From Rothia sp. SD9660Na (lineage in GTDB: Bacteria; Actinomycetota; Actinomycetes; Actinomycetales; Micrococcaceae): DNA of 64,000 nucleotides. Position 1 is the first letter of the stretch; every line of letters begins with the position of its first letter. Below are positions 53,422-63,519 of the stretch, in pieces. A program made the translations under genes and the position numbers. A model generated the notes under the pieces. That model searched no databases and was not told the origin of the DNA. It worked only from the letters and a program-made list of their open reading frames with translations. The DNA is taken from the NCBI RefSeq assembly GCF_030064065.1, contig NZ_CP125946.1, positions 496,001-560,000 on the forward strand, written 5' to 3'.

Positions 53422-53496
53422 GGTCTCGCGTTCCGAGCCCGCTGGCTCGGGGCTGGCGCGAGCCCCAAGAGGGTCTGCGGGCGAGAATGCGAGACC
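53422..53496. repeat. Structured intergenic element between moaE and moeB
   Basis: GGTCTCGCGTTC (53422-53433) and GAATGCGAGACC (53485-53496) are inverted with one mismatch. They enclose two inner hairpins, CGAGCC/GGCTCG and GGGGCT/AGCCCC. No T run follows. It shares TTCCGAGC with copies B and C. Confidence 0.7.
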
Positions 53497-53540
53497 AGCC
53501 CAGCGGGAAGAACCCGCTTCACTCTAGAGAAAGACCTACC

Positions 53541-54761
53541 ATGACCTCTGAACTAACGTCTCTGGCCTACCAGCTCTACGGGCGGCAGATGATTCTGCCG
53601 GAGATGGGGCAGAAGGGGCAGGAAAAACTGAGCGCGGCAACGGTTGCGGTGATCGGGGCAGGCGGCCTGGGCTCCCCGGCCCTGCTCTACCTGGCAGGAG
53701 CCGGTGTTGGGCGCATTATCGTGATTGATGACGATACGGTTGAAACCTCTAACCTGCACCGTCAGGTCATTCACTCCTATGCCCGGGTGGGGGCCTCCAA
53801 GGCTGACTCAGCCGCCCAAACTCTGCGCGAACTCAACCCTCTGATTAGGATCGAAGCTGTTAAGGATCGTCTGACCGACGCTAATGCGGCAGAGCTACTA
53901 GCCGAGGTGGACGTGCTGGTAGATGGCTCAGATAATTTCCCCACCCGCTACACTGCCTCCCGCGCTACTGCCGCCCTGGGTATTCCCCATGTGTGGGGTG
54001 CCATTCTCGGGTTTGACGCCCAGATGAGCGTCTTCTGGGCGGGCCACGGGCCGGTCTACGAGGACCTTTACCCGCTCGAACCAGCCCCCGGTTCTGTACC
54101 CAACTGCGCTACCGCCGGGGTGATCGGTGCCCTGGCTGGGGTCGTTGGAACCGCAATGGCCCTGGAAGTTATTAAGCTACTGGCCGGTATTGGGCAGCCG
54201 CTGATGGGTGAGGTGGGCTACTACACCGGCCTGACCGGCCGCTGGGAGTACATCCCCCTGCATGCCTCTACCTCCCGCGCCGCTTCTGGTTCGGGTACCG
54301 ACCAGAGTGCCTGCACGGCAGCTTCTGGTGCGGACGCCGGTGGGCAGGTAGCGTGGCAGGGGCAGGTCCCTGCGCCCCTGCGTCCGCCTGCTGCCGACTG
54401 GGAACCCGCTACTGCCGAACCTGACCAGTACGGTATGGAAGTTACCTGGGCTGATATTGCCAGCTCACCCTACTTTGAGGGGGTTCCCCTCATTGATGTG
54501 CGAGAGCCTCACGAGCACGCAGCGCTGGCTGTTCCGGGTAGCTTCAACCTACCTCTGTCGCTGATTGAGGCCGCATCCACCGATCCGGATCTAGGGTCGG
54601 CCATTGACACGATCCTGCCCAGCCACCAGGGGCGCTATGCCCTCTACTGCGCGGCGGGGGTGCGCTCGCTCAAGGCGCTGAAGCTGCTCACCGATGCTGG
54701 TTTCAGTGATCTCTACAGCGTGGAAGGTGGCATTGACTCCTGGCTGACAAGCCAGGGGTAG
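53541..54761 (+). CDS. moeB: MoaD-activating enzyme MoeB with C-terminal rhodanese domain
   Basis: The 406-residue protein has a ThiF/MoeB domain with the nucleotide loop GAGGLGSPALLYLAGAGVG at about residue 43, then DDDTVETSNLHRQVIH. A rhodanese domain follows from about residue 300, with the sulfur-carrying cysteine in YALYCAAGVRSLKAL. It adenylates the MoaD C terminus and probably transfers sulfur in the same polypeptide. ATG 53541 is preferred over the upstream in-frame start, which lies in the structured element. Confidence 0.92.
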   Translation: MTSELTSLAYQLYGRQMILPEMGQKGQEKLSAATVAVIGAGGLGSPALLYLAGAGVGRIIVIDDDTVETSNLHRQVIHSYARVGASKADSAAQTLRELNPLIRIEAVKDRLTDANAAELLAEVDVLVDGSDNFPTRYTASRATAALGIPHVWGAILGFDAQMSVFWAGHGPVYEDLYPLEPAPGSVPNCATAGVIGALAGVVGTAMALEVIKLLAGIGQPLMGEVGYYTGLTGRWEYIPLHASTSRAASGSGTDQSACTAASGADAGGQVAWQGQVPAPLRPPAADWEPATAEPDQYGMEVTWADIASSPYFEGVPLIDVREPHEHAALAVPGSFNLPLSLIEAASTDPDLGSAIDTILPSHQGRYALYCAAGVRSLKALKLLTDAGFSDLYSVEGGIDSWLTSQG

Positions 54762-54867
54762 GGCTCCTGAGCGGATGGTTTAAAGCCCTGCCACCGCTGA
54801 ATATGTACATGCCTGATGCTTAATTAGCGAAGATTTTTATTAGGTATTTATTGTGCAAATTATTGGG

Positions 54868-54873
54868 TAGACT
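54868..54873 (+). promoter_or_regulatory. -10 box implying a leaderless narG transcript
   Basis: TAGACT is followed by 7 bases and ATG 54881, with no ribosome binding site. The AT-rich stretch 54818-54862 upstream may hold regulator sites, but no clear FNR or NarL motif was seen. Confidence 0.55.
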
Positions 54874-54880
54874 GGTGCCC

Positions 54881-57800
54881 ATGACACAGCAGGCATCACA
54901 CACACCTGGGCCCGACGGGCCGCTCACTGACAAGCTCATCAAATTCGGCAAATTCTTCACCAAATGGGACGAAACCGACGACGGTCGCGCAGCCTTCCTC
55001 AAGGGCGGTCGCGCAGGCGACGTTTTCTACCGCAACCGCTGGAGCCATGACAAGGTCGTCCGCTCCACCCACGGCGTCAACTGCACCGGCTCCTGCTCCT
55101 GGCAGGTCTTCGTCAAAGACGGTGTGATCACCTGGGAGGCCCAGGCCACCGACTATCCCACCGTCGGCCCCGACCGCCCCGAGTACGAACCCCGCGGCTG
55201 CCCCCGCGGCGCTGCCTTCTCCTGGTACACCTACTCACCCACCCGTGTGAAGTACCCCTACATTCGTGGTGTGCTGCTGGAGATGTACCGCGAAGCCCGC
55301 GCCCGCCTGGGCGACCCCGTAGAAGCCTGGGCCTCGATTGTCTCTGACCCCGAAAAGCGTTCCCGCTACCTGAGCGCCCGCGGTAAGGGCGGCCTGGTGC
55401 GCGGCTCCTGGGCAGAAGCCCTCGAAATGGTGGTCGCAGCCCAGATTCACACCATCAAAACCTATGGGCCCGACCGCAACATCGGTTTTTCGCCCATTCC
55501 GGCTAAGTCCATGGTCTCCCACGCTTCGGGTGCTCGCTACATCGAGCTTATCGGCGGCGTGATGACCTCCTTCTACGACTGGTACGCCGACCTGCCGGTG
55601 GCCTCACCCCAGGTCTTCGGCGACCAGACCGACGTGCGCGAATCCGGTGACTGGTGGGATGCCACCTACCTCATGATGTGGGGCTCCAACATCCCGGTCA
55701 CCCGCACCCCCGACGCCCACTGGATGGCCGAGGTACGCTACCGCGGCACCAAGGTTGTCTCCGTCTCGCCCGACTACGCCGATAACACCAAGTTCGCCGA
55801 TGAGTGGCTGCCCGCCCAGGCTGGCACCGACGCCGCTCTTGCTATGGCTATGGGGCACGTGATCCTCAAGGAAAACTTTGTCGACCGCCGCGTCGAGTTC
55901 TTCGAGAACTACGTGAGCACCTACACCGACTTCCCCTTCCTCATCACTCTTGAGACCCGCGAAGATGGGGTAACAGTCCCGGCTAAGTTCCTGACCGCCG
56001 CAAACCTGACCGACCACGCGCAGGTGCCCGATGCGTCCTTCAAGACTGCCCTGCTCAACCGCGAAACCGGTGAGGTTGTGGTACCCAACGGTTCACTGGG
56101 TTACCGCTACAACGCAGAAGACGAAGGCAAATGGAACCTGGACTTACAGGGGGTTAAGCCCGCCCTGTCTATCCTGGATCTGCCCACCGGTGCTGAGAAG
56201 ACCCTTGAGATTCAGCTACCCGCCTTCGACGAGCCCTCGGGCCGCGGTAAGGTTATTACCCGCGGCGTGCCCACCATCACCGTTGAGGGTAAGACCGTTA
56301 CCACCGTCTTTGACCTCATGCTGGCCCAGTATGGTATTGGCCGCCCCGGCCTGCCCGGCCAGTGGGCCACCGGGTTTGAGGACGCCGACACCCAGTACAC
56401 CCCGGCCTGGCAGGAGGCCATTACCTCCGTACCCGCCGAAGCTGTCATCCGTACTGCCCGCGAGTTCGCCCAGAACTCCATCGATTCGGGTGGCCGCACC
56501 ATGATTATCATGGGTGCCGGTATCTGCCAGTGGTACCACGGCGATACCACCTATCGCGCGATTCTAGCCCTGCTCATGATGTGCGGCGCTGAAGGCCGCA
56601 ACGGCGGCGGCTGGGCCCACTACGTCGGCCAGGAAAAGGCCCGCCCCATCACGGGCTGGTCCCACATGGCCAACGCCCTGGACTGGATTCGCCCGCCGCG
56701 TACCCAGGCCGGCACCTCCTTCTGGTACATGCACACCGACCAGTTCCGCTCCGATGGCCGTACCACAGACTCCCTGCAATCGCCCCTGGCCAAGGGGGAT
56801 TTGCGCGGGGTTCACACCGCGGACGTCCTAGCCCGCTCCGTGCGCATGGGCTGGATGCCCTTCTACCCCCAGTTCCCCGAAAACTCCCTGGATTTGGCGG
56901 ACGCTGGTGCCGCAGCGGTTGCCGCTGGCACCGCAGAGTCCCCGGCAGACTACGTTGCCCAGCGCCTGAACTCGGGCGACTTGGACTTCTCGGTGGAGGA
57001 CGTCGACAACCCGGTCAACTGGCCCCGCACCCTGGTACTGTGGCGCAACAACCTGCTGGGCTCGTCCGCCAAGGGCGAGGAATACTTCCTCAAGCACCTG
57101 CTGGGCACCCACAACTCGGTCATGGGTAAGGACGCCGAGGATTTCAAGCCCGCCGAGGTCAAGTGGGCCCAGAGCGCGCCCGAAGGCAAGCTGGACCTGC
57201 TGGTGACCACCGACTACCGCATGACCTCATCCACCCTGCTGTCGGACATCGTCTTCCCCGCCGCTACCTGGTACGAGAAGCACGATATCTCTTCCACCGA
57301 TATGCACCCCTACATCCACGCCTTCTCCCCGGCCATTAACCCGCCCTGGGAGACCAAGACCGACCACCAGGTCTTCAAGGAACTGGCCTACCTGTTCTCC
57401 AAGTGGGCAGCCAAGCACCTGGGCAAGCGCAACGACCTGGTATCCGTGCCCCTGCAGCACGACACCCCCGGCCAGCTGGCCCAACCCGGTGGCCATGCAC
57501 CTGACTGGAAGAACCAGGGAATTGCCGGTATCCCGGGCAAGAATATGCCCATCTTTACCGTGGTGGAGCGCGACTACCCGGCTATCTACGACATGTACAC
57601 CTCGGTCGGCCCCCTGCTCTCCAAGCTGGGCACCACCACCAAGTTTGTGACTGTGGACGTCAACGAGCAGCTGGCCCAGCTGGCTGAGGAACACGGCGTC
57701 ATGGGTAGCGGTAAGGGCACTGGCCTGCCGGCCCTTGATACCGACATTAAGCTGGCCGACACCATCCTGGCTCTTTCGGGTACCTCCAACGGCCCCGTGG

Positions 57801-58603
57801 CCCTCAAGGGCTTCAAAGCCCTGGAAAAGCGGGTGGGCAAAAAGATGCACCATCTGGCTGAGGGCAACGAAGAAAAGCGCATTAAGTTCCGCGATACCCA
57901 GGATAGGCCCTGCCCCGTCTTTACCTCACCGGAATGGTCAGGCTCAGAGACCGGCGGACGCCGCTATGCCCCCTTCACCCTCAATATCGAACAGCTCAAG
58001 CCTTTCCACACCCTCACCGGTCGTATGCACTTCTTCCTTGACCACGACTGGATGAGCGAGATGGGCGAGCAGCTGCCGGTCTACCGCCCACCGCTGGATA
58101 TGCACAACCTCTTCGGTGAACCTGAAATTGGTGAGACCGGCGACCTGTCGGTAGCTGTACGCTACGTGACGGTGCACAACAAGTGGGCTATCCACTCCTC
58201 CTACCACGACAACCTCTACATGCAGACCCTCTCCCGCGGTGGCACCCACGCCTGGATGAGCCCTCAGGACGCCGCCAAAATCGGGGTCAAGGACCATGAC
58301 TGGATCGAGTGTGAGAACGCCAATGGCGTCTTCGTGGGCCGCGCGGTGGTCTCCCACCGTATGCCCGAAGGTGTGGTCTACGTGCACCACGCCCAGGAAC
58401 GCCTGGTCAACATCCCCAAATCAGAGGTATCGGGCAAGCGAGGCGGCATCCACAACTCCGTCACCCGCATCATGGTCAAGCCCACCCACCTGATTGGTGG
58501 CTACGCCCACCAGGCCTACGCCTTCAACTACCTGGGACCCACCGGTAACCAGCGAGATATCGTTTCAAGAATTCGCCGCCGCAAGCAGGAGGTAACCTAC
58601 TAA
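54881..58603 (+). CDS. narG: Respiratory nitrate reductase alpha subunit NarG
   Basis: The roughly 1240-residue molybdoenzyme reduces nitrate to nitrite on the cytoplasmic face of the membrane. The N-terminal iron-sulfur site is [20 protein letters not shown]. The Asp-containing [28 protein letters not shown] region and [18 protein letters not shown] bind bis-MGD. Length and motifs are those of membrane-bound NarG. A longer frame starts at GTG 54851, but TAGACT lies 7 bases before ATG 54881, so I place a leaderless start there. narH overlaps the stop codon by one base. Confidence 0.95.
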   Translation: MTQQASHTPGPDGPLTDKLIKFGKFFTKWDETDDGRAAFLKGGRAGDVFYRNRWSHDKVVRSTHGVNCTGSCSWQVFVKDGVITWEAQATDYPTVGPDRPEYEPRGCPRGAAFSWYTYSPTRVKYPYIRGVLLEMYREARARLGDPVEAWASIVSDPEKRSRYLSARGKGGLVRGSWAEALEMVVAAQIHTIKTYGPDRNIGFSPIPAKSMVSHASGARYIELIGGVMTSFYDWYADLPVASPQVFGDQTDVRESGDWWDATYLMMWGSNIPVTRTPDAHWMAEVRYRGTKVVSVSPDYADNTKFADEWLPAQAGTDAALAMAMGHVILKENFVDRRVEFFENYVSTYTDFPFLITLETREDGVTVPAKFLTAANLTDHAQVPDASFKTALLNRETGEVVVPNGSLGYRYNAEDEGKWNLDLQGVKPALSILDLPTGAEKTLEIQLPAFDEPSGRGKVITRGVPTITVEGKTVTTVFDLMLAQYGIGRPGLPGQWATGFEDADTQYTPAWQEAITSVPAEAVIRTAREFAQNSIDSGGRTMIIMGAGICQWYHGDTTYRAILALLMMCGAEGRNGGGWAHYVGQEKARPITGWSHMANALDWIRPPRTQAGTSFWYMHTDQFRSDGRTTDSLQSPLAKGDLRGVHTADVLARSVRMGWMPFYPQFPENSLDLADAGAAAVAAGTAESPADYVAQRLNSGDLDFSVEDVDNPVNWPRTLVLWRNNLLGSSAKGEEYFLKHLLGTHNSVMGKDAEDFKPAEVKWAQSAPEGKLDLLVTTDYRMTSSTLLSDIVFPAATWYEKHDISSTDMHPYIHAFSPAINPPWETKTDHQVFKELAYLFSKWAAKHLGKRNDLVSVPLQHDTPGQLAQPGGHAPDWKNQGIAGIPGKNMPIFTVVERDYPAIYDMYTSVGPLLSKLGTTTKFVTVDVNEQLAQLAEEHGVMGSGKGTGLPALDTDIKLADTILALSGTSNGPVALKGFKALEKRVGKKMHHLAEGNEEKRIKFRDTQDRPCPVFTSPEWSGSETGGRRYAPFTLNIEQLKPFHTLTGRMHFFLDHDWMSEMGEQLPVYRPPLDMHNLFGEPEIGETGDLSVAVRYVTVHNKWAIHSSYHDNLYMQTLSRGGTHAWMSPQDAAKIGVKDHDWIECENANGVFVGRAVVSHRMPEGVVYVHHAQERLVNIPKSEVSGKRGGIHNSVTRIMVKPTHLIGGYAHQAYAFNYLGPTGNQRDIVSRIRRRKQEVTY

Positions 58604-60237
58604 TGCGCGTCATGGCACAAGTTTCAATGATCATGGCCCTCGACAAGTGCCTGGGCTGCCACACCTGCTCCGTCACCTGTAAGCAGGCCTGGACCAACCG
58701 AGCCGGTACCGAATACGTCTGGTTCAACAACGTCGAGACCCGCCCCGGCCAGGGCTACCCCCGCCGCTATGAAGACCAGGAAAAGTGGAAGGGCGGCTGG
58801 GTGCTGAATAAGCGCGGACGCCTGGAACTCAAGAGCGGTAACCGCTTCAAGAAGCTCTTTACCCTCTTTGCCTCCCCGGTTCAGCCCGAACTTTCGGACT
58901 ATTACGAACCCTGGACCTACGACTACGAGAACCTCACCAGCGCGCCCCTGGGCGATGACTTTCCCACCGCGCGTCCTAAATCTCTGATTACCGGTGAGGA
59001 CACCTCCATCGAATGGGGCCCTAACTGGGACGACAACCTGGGCGGTGCCCACGAGTCCGGCCACCTGGATCCCCTGGTTGAAAAGGTACGTCAGCAGTCA
59101 GAAGAGAAGATCAAGTTCGAGTTCGAACGCACCTTCATGTTCTACCTGCCCCGTATCTGCGAGCACTGCCTCAACCCCTCCTGCATGGCGTCCTGCCCCT
59201 CCGGCGCTATCTACAAGCGCGAAGAGGACGGCATCGTGCTGGTCGACCAGAACCAGTGCCGCGGCTGGCGCCAGTGCATCACCGGCTGCCCCTACAAGAA
59301 GATTTACTTCAACCACAAGAGCGGCAAGGCCGAAAAATGCACCTTCTGCTACCCCCGCATCGAGCACGGTATTCCCACCGTCTGCGCCGAAACCTGCGTG
59401 GGCCGCATGCGCTACATCGGTATCTTCCTCTACGACGCCGACCGCGTGACCGAAGCCGCCTCTATACCCGATGAAAAGCAGCTCTACCAGGCTCAGCTCG
59501 ACATCATGCTTGACCCCTTTGACCCCGAGGTCATTCGTGAGGCAACCAAGCAGGGCATCCCCGACTCCTGGATTACAGCAGCCCAGAAGTCACCGGTCTA
59601 CAAGCTGGCCAAGGAGTGGAAGATCGCCCTGCCCCTACACCCCGAATACCGCACCATGCCCATGGTCTGGTACGTACCGCCGCTCTCACCTATCATCGAC
59701 CTGCTCAAGGAACAGGGTCACGACGCAGAGTCCCAGGCCAACCTCTTTGGTGCCATCGACTCCCTGCGTATCCCCGTCGAATACCTAGCCGAGCTCTTCA
59801 CCGCAGGTGACACCACCATCGTGGTCAATGTGCTCAAAAAGCTAGCCGCCATGCGCGCCTACATGCGAGACATTACCCTCGGCGGCGTCGGCAACGAAGA
59901 GATCGCCCACGAAGTCGGCATGACCGGCGCAGAAATGTACGAGATGTACCGCCTCATGGCTATCTCCAAGTACGAAGAACGCTACGTGATTCCTCCCGCC
60001 CACCTGGAGGACGCCCACAACCTCGAAGAAATCGGTTGCTCCCTCGATACCGACGGCGGCCCCGGCATGCTCTACGACGGAGCCTTCACCGACCCCGGCG
60101 ATCGCCCCGTGCCTGTCTCCGCAGGTTCCTACGCCAACGCCGCCCGTGCCGACGGCAAGGTCGACATCTTCATGTGGGACGGCAAAACCCGCCCCGACTC
60201 CCTCTTCCCCGATACTTCCGGAAGCAAGAAGGTCTAG
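58603..60237 (+). CDS. narH: Respiratory nitrate reductase beta subunit NarH
   Basis: The 544-residue electron-transfer subunit carries four iron-sulfur clusters. Cysteine motifs are DKCLGCHTCSVTCKQAW, CEHCLNPSCMASCPSGAIY, CRGWRQCITGCPYKK and CTFCYPR. Tryptophan in CRGW marks the 3Fe-4S site typical of NarH. It starts in a TAATG overlap with narG and has CAGGAGG ahead of it. Confidence 0.96.
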   Translation: MRVMAQVSMIMALDKCLGCHTCSVTCKQAWTNRAGTEYVWFNNVETRPGQGYPRRYEDQEKWKGGWVLNKRGRLELKSGNRFKKLFTLFASPVQPELSDYYEPWTYDYENLTSAPLGDDFPTARPKSLITGEDTSIEWGPNWDDNLGGAHESGHLDPLVEKVRQQSEEKIKFEFERTFMFYLPRICEHCLNPSCMASCPSGAIYKREEDGIVLVDQNQCRGWRQCITGCPYKKIYFNHKSGKAEKCTFCYPRIEHGIPTVCAETCVGRMRYIGIFLYDADRVTEAASIPDEKQLYQAQLDIMLDPFDPEVIREATKQGIPDSWITAAQKSPVYKLAKEWKIALPLHPEYRTMPMVWYVPPLSPIIDLLKEQGHDAESQANLFGAIDSLRIPVEYLAELFTAGDTTIVVNVLKKLAAMRAYMRDITLGGVGNEEIAHEVGMTGAEMYEMYRLMAISKYEERYVIPPAHLEDAHNLEEIGCSLDTDGGPGMLYDGAFTDPGDRPVPVSAGSYANAARADGKVDIFMWDGKTRPDSLFPDTSGSKKV

Positions 60238-60239
60238 CC

Positions 60240-61028
60240 GTGGCAGGATTCTTTTCCAAACTCCTCAAACGCAACGCGGCGGAGGTGGAACCGGCCACCC
60301 CGCCTTCGGGCGACCCCTTCGACATGGACTGGGGGAGCGGCCAACCCACCGACGCCGTGGTCTACCAGCTCACCAGCGTCCTCATGCGCTACCCCACCGA
60401 AGAAACCCGCGCCCTGCTACCGGAGCTCACCGTGCTCGCCGAAGAAACCGGCAACGACTACCTGGTGCGCGGTGTAGCCCGCATCAAGAACTGGTACGAG
60501 GCAAGCGAGCTAGATGCCATGCAGGCTGAATACGTGCAGGAATACGACCTGTCACGCCGGCACGCCTTCCACCTGTCCTACTGGACCGAAGGTGACACCC
60601 GCCGCCGCGGCGAGGCCCTAGCCCGCTTCAAGCAGATGTACCGCGACTCAGGCATGGTCACCACCCTGCACGGGGAACTACCCGACTACCTGCCCATGGT
60701 GCTGGAGTTCACCGCCCTGGTGGACGCCCGCGCCGGCCGCGCTGCCCTGCAGGCCTACCGCCCCTCCCTGGAGCTGCTACGCCTGGCCCTACGGGACGAC
60801 AACCTGCCCTACTACGAGCTCATCGAAGCGGTCTGCCAGACCCTGCCCGGAGTTTCCCCCGAAACCCAGGCAGACGTGCAGAAACTCGTCGCAGCAGGCC
60901 CACCCGCAGAAGCTGTCGGCCTAGCCCTGGCCCCCGGCGATCCCCGCCTACTACCCCTCCTGCTGCCCCACGAACAGACACCCGGCGCCACCATCGGTGC
61001 CGACCATAAGAACGGAGCCACCCTGTGA
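60240..61028 (+). CDS. narJ: Nitrate reductase assembly chaperone NarJ
   Basis: The roughly 262-residue protein shows the NarJ pattern LTSVLMRYPTEETRALLPEL, SRRHAFHLSYWTEGDTRRRGEALARFKQMYRDSG and GELPDYLPMVLEFTAL. It guides cofactor insertion into NarG and does not stay in the enzyme. The GTG start at 60240 lies 3 bases after the narH stop. The frame is open far upstream inside narH, which is not significant. Confidence 0.94.
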   Translation: MAGFFSKLLKRNAAEVEPATPPSGDPFDMDWGSGQPTDAVVYQLTSVLMRYPTEETRALLPELTVLAEETGNDYLVRGVARIKNWYEASELDAMQAEYVQEYDLSRRHAFHLSYWTEGDTRRRGEALARFKQMYRDSGMVTTLHGELPDYLPMVLEFTALVDARAGRAALQAYRPSLELLRLALRDDNLPYYELIEAVCQTLPGVSPETQADVQKLVAAGPPAEAVGLALAPGDPRLLPLLLPHEQTPGATIGADHKNGATL

Positions 61029-61813
61029 CCGGCACAGTTAACGCCCTCGACTTCTTCCTCTGGGGCATCTTCCCCTACATCACCCTCGCCATCGTCGTCG
61101 GCGGTACTCTCTGGCGCTACAAGACCGACCAGTTTGGCTGGACCACCCGCTCCTCCCAGATGTACGAGTCCAAGCTGCTGCGGATTGCCTCCCCCATGTT
61201 CCACTACGGCATCCTGGTCGTGCTCGTGGGCCACATCGTGGGTCTGGTGATCCCCAAGTCCTGGACTGATGCGGTTGGCATCTCCGAGCACTTCTACCAC
61301 ATCAACGCCCTGGTGCTGGGCTCCATTGCAGCAGTTGCTACCCTCATCGGCCTCTTCGCCATGATCTACCGCCGCCGCACTTCGGCCACCGTCTTCCGCG
61401 CCACCACCTGGAACGACAAGATGATGTATGTAGCCCTGACCAGCGCCATCGTCCTTGGCTCAGTTGCCACCCTCTTCAACGCCATGGAAATCGAGGGGCA
61501 CCACAACTACCGCGAAACCGTCTCGGTCTGGTTCCGCTCCCTCTTCTACTTCCAGCCCAACGTCGAGGCCATGGCAAGCGCCACCACCTCCTTCCACATC
61601 CACGTCATCGTGGCCATGATTCTCTTCTGCCTCTGGCCCTTCACCCGTCTAGTGCACGCCTTCACCGCGCCCCTGCACTACATCTTCCGGCCCTACATCG
61701 TCTACCGCTCCCGCGGCAAGCGCAACCACGCCCGCGGCTGGTCGCCGGTCGGCACCGCAGACTCCGTGAACAAGGACGCCCGCACGGTCGAGCGCCAGCA
61801 CCACCACCACTAA
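61025..61813 (+). CDS. narI: Respiratory nitrate reductase gamma subunit NarI
   Basis: The 262-residue membrane protein has five hydrophobic segments and heme-ligand histidines in FHYGILVVLVGHIVGL and in HIHVIVAMILFCLWPFTRLVHAF. It takes electrons from quinol and anchors NarGH. It overlaps narJ in a GTGA junction. The C terminus ends in four histidines. Confidence 0.95.
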   Translation: MTGTVNALDFFLWGIFPYITLAIVVGGTLWRYKTDQFGWTTRSSQMYESKLLRIASPMFHYGILVVLVGHIVGLVIPKSWTDAVGISEHFYHINALVLGSIAAVATLIGLFAMIYRRRTSATVFRATTWNDKMMYVALTSAIVLGSVATLFNAMEIEGHHNYRETVSVWFRSLFYFQPNVEAMASATTSFHIHVIVAMILFCLWPFTRLVHAFTAPLHYIFRPYIVYRSRGKRNHARGWSPVGTADSVNKDARTVERQHHHH

Positions 61814-61823
61814 GGAAAACACC

Positions 61824-63044
61824 ATGTCTACTACGGCTGTTGCTGCGAAAGATCCGCAGCTTGCTGGCCAGTTCAAGTACGTGATTATGGCGGCCCTTGC
61901 CTCCATGATTGGCTTCTGGGGCTGGACCATGATTGGCCCCCTGGCCAAGTACTACACCGAAACCTACGGCCTGACCGAGGGCCAGCGCTCCCTACTGATC
62001 GCTACCCCGGTCATCGTTGGATCCCTGGCCCGTATTCCGGTGGGCGCGCTGACCGACCGCTTCGGCGGCCGCATCATGTTCACCATCATGCTGACCCTGA
62101 CCGGCTCCATGGTGCTCATTACCGGCCTGGTGGGGCAGATGGGTAACTTCTCCCTGCTTCTGCTGGCAGCTTTCTTCCTGGGCATCGGCGGTTCTATCTT
62201 CGCGGTGGGCATCCCCTTCGCCGCAGCCTGGTTTGAACCCCACCGCAAGGGCCTCGCCACCGGTATCTTCGGCATGGGTATGGTCGGTACGGCCTGCGCT
62301 GCCTTCTTCAACCCCCGCATGTTGGCTGCCTTCGGCTACTTTCCCACCCACGTCATCATGAGCTGCGTGGCCCTGACCTACGCCGTCATCGTCTGGCTCT
62401 TTATTCGTGACTCACCCGTCATGAAGGCCCGCACCCCCGAGCCGGTTCTCCCCAAGATTCTGGCTGTGTCTAAGAAGCTGGTTACCTGGCAGCTCTGCTT
62501 CATCTACGCTGTGGTCTTCGGCGCCTTCGTAGCTTTCTCGAACTTCCTCTCTACCTACATGCAGAACATCTACGGCTACGAGGCCGTTGCCGGTGGTACC
62601 TTTGCTGCCATGTTCGCAGCCTGCGCCGTGCTGGCCCGCCCCTTCGGTGGGGTTGCAGCCGATAAGTTCGGCGGTAAACTGACTACCCTCATCGTCTTCG
62701 TTGCCATGACCGTGCTGGCCATCTGCATCGCCTTTGAGCCTGAGAGCACCGCCGTGAACACGCTGATTCACGTGGTTATGGCCCTCTTCGTGGGCTTCGG
62801 TACCGGCACGATCTACGGCTGGCTGGGCAAGGTCGTTCGCCCGCAGGACACCGGCACCGTATCAGGCCTGGTCTCAGCAGCCGGTGGCCTGGGCGGCTAC
62901 TTCCCGCCCCTGATTATGGGCGCTGCCTACACCGCCTTCGGTAACTATTTCTGGGGCGTTCTGGCCCTGGGCGCCACCTGCGTTATCTCTATCTTGGTCT
63001 CCCTCTTGATGGCCTCAGATAAGAAGGCCGCCCGCCCCGCCTAA
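61824..63044 (+). CDS. narK: Nitrate/nitrite transporter NarK (MFS)
   Basis: The 406-residue protein has 12 membrane segments. Its NarK motifs are FWGWTMIGPLAKYYTETYGL near the start, LGIGGSIFAVGIPFAAAWF, and GFGTGTIYGWLGKVV. Import or nitrate/nitrite exchange cannot be told apart here. It closes the nar operon, 10 bases after narI. GC-rich inverted segments at about 63082-63141 may end the transcript. Confidence 0.93.
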   Translation: MSTTAVAAKDPQLAGQFKYVIMAALASMIGFWGWTMIGPLAKYYTETYGLTEGQRSLLIATPVIVGSLARIPVGALTDRFGGRIMFTIMLTLTGSMVLITGLVGQMGNFSLLLLAAFFLGIGGSIFAVGIPFAAAWFEPHRKGLATGIFGMGMVGTACAAFFNPRMLAAFGYFPTHVIMSCVALTYAVIVWLFIRDSPVMKARTPEPVLPKILAVSKKLVTWQLCFIYAVVFGAFVAFSNFLSTYMQNIYGYEAVAGGTFAAMFAACAVLARPFGGVAADKFGGKLTTLIVFVAMTVLAICIAFEPESTAVNTLIHVVMALFVGFGTGTIYGWLGKVVRPQDTGTVSGLVSAAGGLGGYFPPLIMGAAYTAFGNYFWGVLALGATCVISILVSLLMASDKKAARPA

Positions 63045-63245
63045 CCTCATATCCCCTCAGTTATGGGGCTGATGTGCTCCAAGGACGCCTGCGCCCCGCT
63101 TTCCTGCCTACGGGCAGGGGCAGGGCGCGCTGGCGTCCGCCCCCATAAATCGACTTATCTACCCCGAAAGTCCCTCGTGTGGTGCTTTGGGTGTAAGGTG
63201 TGGCACAATAAGGGTTGTTACAACTAAAACGCCGTTACGACTGGT

Positions 63246-63488
63246 GCGGGAGAGACCGTACACGCTCGAGGTTGAGGGACCACGGGCACCGGCGCCGAAG
63301 GAGCAAACCCTCCCCGGGAAACTCTCAGGCACATGTACCGCTCAGTTAGGCAACTCTGGAGAGGGGCGTCAAACCCCCACCGAAGGGGCAAAATTCGCGC
63401 CCGCTACCAAGCGTGATGGGTAGCTGCGAACCAAAACTCTCAGGTTTTAACAGAGCGGGGAGGGCACCACCACAGGGCAACCCTGTGG
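63246..63488 (+). promoter_or_regulatory. Tandem glycine riboswitch upstream of gcvP
   Basis: Two glycine-aptamer-like units lie in series. The first runs from GCGGGAGAG (63246), through CACCGGCGCCGAAGGAGCAA, to AACTCTCAGGCA. The second runs from CTCTGGAGAGG (about 63354), through CACCGAAGGGGCAAA, to AAAACTCTCAGG and CAGAGCGGGGAG. The hairpin CCACAGGG/CCCTGTGG (63470-63477 with 63481-63488) follows and may be part of the expression platform. Position ahead of gcvP supports the call. The 475-base gap to narK holds no other gene. Confidence 0.9.
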
Positions 63489-63519
63489 GCAGGTTTACCC
63501 TCTACCCCTGGAGAGTTTC

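Noticed and set aside
54818..54862. FNR/NarL binding sites ahead of narG
   Set aside because: The stretch is AT-rich, but no convincing TTGAT-N4-ATCAA or NarL heptamer pair was found.
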